A stretch of DNA of 18,364 nucleotides from Pilaira anomala (taxonomy: Eukaryota > Mucoromycota > Mucoromycetes > Mucorales > Mucoraceae), in assembly GCA_025716855.1 (NCBI GenBank), contig JAIXMQ010000173.1, forward strand, positions 1-18,364. The letters run 5' to 3'. Position numbers and translations under genes: made by a program. Of this stretch, positions 17,483 to 18,364 are shown piece after piece (the stretch's first letter is position 1; each line of letters opens with the position of its first letter). Under the pieces are notes generated by a model that was given only the letters and a program-made list of their open reading frames with translations, made no database searches and had not been told where the DNA came from.

Positions 17483-18364
17483 TTAATCATGTTCAGGTGA
17501 ATCAAATGGTCCCAAATCCGCCATGCCTTTCTTATGGTCATTTTCAGTCAACTTGATGATATTAGGATTGATGATTTGTGATAATAATTTGGGGTTTTCT
17601 CCAGAATTATATCTACTGTTCTTTCTATTGATTTTATGAGAATCTTGGATCTTCTTTACTGCATCCAAGCTTTCCTCTAATTTGCACTAAAAATATTTAT
17701 ACAAATTAGTATTCACTTTTTGTTTTTAAATTTTTATATGATGCATATACATACCTTGAAAGCCCAATAAAAAGTTATTATATCTTGTTGATACGTTTCT
17801 TTATCCTCAAACTTTGGCTCAATGTTGAGCACACCCTCTCTCCAGAAATGGAATATCTCATCTTGGTAAGAGAGAGACCAAAGCTTGATTTTGTTGTCTA
17901 TCAAATAGTGAAATGATTAGATTATGCTATAGTCATAACGGAATGTACATTACCTGCTGCATGAACGAAATATATTTTTAATTGTTCAAAGACATCAACT
18001 GATGCATACTTGTATTGATCAGCAATAGTCTTTAGCATTGCAAGACAACCATAATTTGCCTTGTGGTGATCAAAGTATATCTTTCTGTTATCTTGATTCA
18101 AATATTCATTAGAGACTTCTACCACGCAAATTTCGATATCATGGGCTTCTTGAAGACGTACTACACCATCAGCCTTATAAATATATCGGTGATCTACAAA
18201 TGTCCCTTTTCGTTTTAGCTGCTTGGTCATGGAAAGAAGCTCTTCTTCACCGTCAAAGAATCCTAGTTTTGCCCAATTATATTTGCTATGATGAATTGAA
18301 TTGCAAACTGCCTTTAAGTTTGGTTCAACAAAGTAATTATTGAAAATGGCTTCATTGTGATTCA
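17483..18364 (-). CDS. 3' part of a spliced hypothetical gene; possible PD-(D/E)XK-like domain
   Basis: The gene continues beyond the right edge. Three exons are visible: 17954 to 18364 (edge), 17755-17897 and 17483-17686, giving about 251 residues. The stop is TAA at 17483-17485. The ATG at 18230 is internal because the frame is open to the window edge. The first visible exon contains YKADGVVRL...DIEICVVEVS, then a helical stretch DHHKANYGCLAMLKTIADQY, then FEQLKIYFVHAA continuing across the intron into a NKIKLWSLSY strand. This order of Asp, Glu-x-x, helix and strands recalls the PD-(D/E)XK nuclease fold, but the expected Lys is Ser. The last exon is charged and ends in an acidic tail. I do not recognise the family by name. 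Balanced composition and clean introns suggest a real host gene. Confidence 0.75.
17687..17754 (-). other. Intron (68 bp) in the right-edge gene
   Basis: Minus-strand donor GTATGT follows TTCAAG (a consensus-like donor), and the acceptor is TATTTTTAG. Phase 0 splicing joins WAFK to CKLEES. Confidence 0.88.
17898..17953 (-). other. Intron (56 bp) in the right-edge gene
   Basis: Minus-strand donor GTAATG follows GCAG, and the acceptor is TTTGATAG. Splicing creates a GAC codon across the junction and keeps the frame. Without splicing the frame ends at TAG within 10 codons. Confidence 0.85.

Overview
The window is AT-rich eukaryotic DNA, most likely from an early-diverging fungus (Mucoromycota, perhaps Mucorales). 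The reasons are short GT-AG introns of 56-78 bp, the mix of Ty3/gypsy, hAT and Tc1/mariner-like elements, abundant A/T homopolymers, and a Ty3/gypsy primer-binding site that fits initiator tRNA-Met. The organism call is an inference from style; no species marker is present. Apart from the edge of one probable host gene, everything recognisable is mobile-element sequence, mostly damaged.

Layout. 1-1990: gene-poor AT-rich DNA with a C/T minisatellite and short repeats. 1991-6898: a probable hAT DNA transposon. Its ends carry a TAGGGATAG terminal inverted repeat and dense CAACGAT palindromes. It encodes a minus-strand transposase (5481 to 2519) with two introns, a TATA box, intact-looking catalytic residues, a premature stop and at least two frame breaks. 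A small coding-looking minus-strand ORF (6503-6616) sits in its 1.4 kb upstream arm. 6899-12110: a minus-strand Ty3/gypsy element (gypsy-1) with 5' LTR (11667-12110), tRNA-Met primer site, gag, protease, RT, RNase H and integrase. Its 3' end is cut off exactly at the hAT terminus, and an unrelated ~485 bp sequence flanked by a 6-bp duplication interrupts pol (9536-10020). 12111-12897: no gene seen. 12898-15042: a second, distinct Ty3/gypsy element (gypsy-2), minus strand, with gag, protease and most of RT in one frame interrupted by two UAG codons, and lacking RNase H and integrase. 15059-16594: a plus-strand Tc1/mariner-type (DD34E) transposase gene with an intact 463-codon ORF, inserted just upstream of gypsy-2 gag. 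Three GCGCCAA-type motifs lie in the gap between them, and no matching right terminus is visible. 16704-16835: a 44-unit AAT microsatellite. 17483-18364: the 3' part of a spliced minus-strand gene that runs off the window and carries a possible PD-(D/E)XK-nuclease-like signature.

How the parts relate. The region is a nest of insertions, not a cooperating gene set. The 485 bp insert disrupts gypsy-1, the hAT end truncates gypsy-1, and the mariner element separates gypsy-2 gag from whatever LTR it had. The frame breaks recognised in gypsy-1 and hAT coding DNA are consistent with one-base losses in or beside A runs (A on the coding strand), so either real decay or uncorrected homopolymer sequencing errors could explain them. 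No canonical CRISPR, rRNA or tRNA gene was seen.
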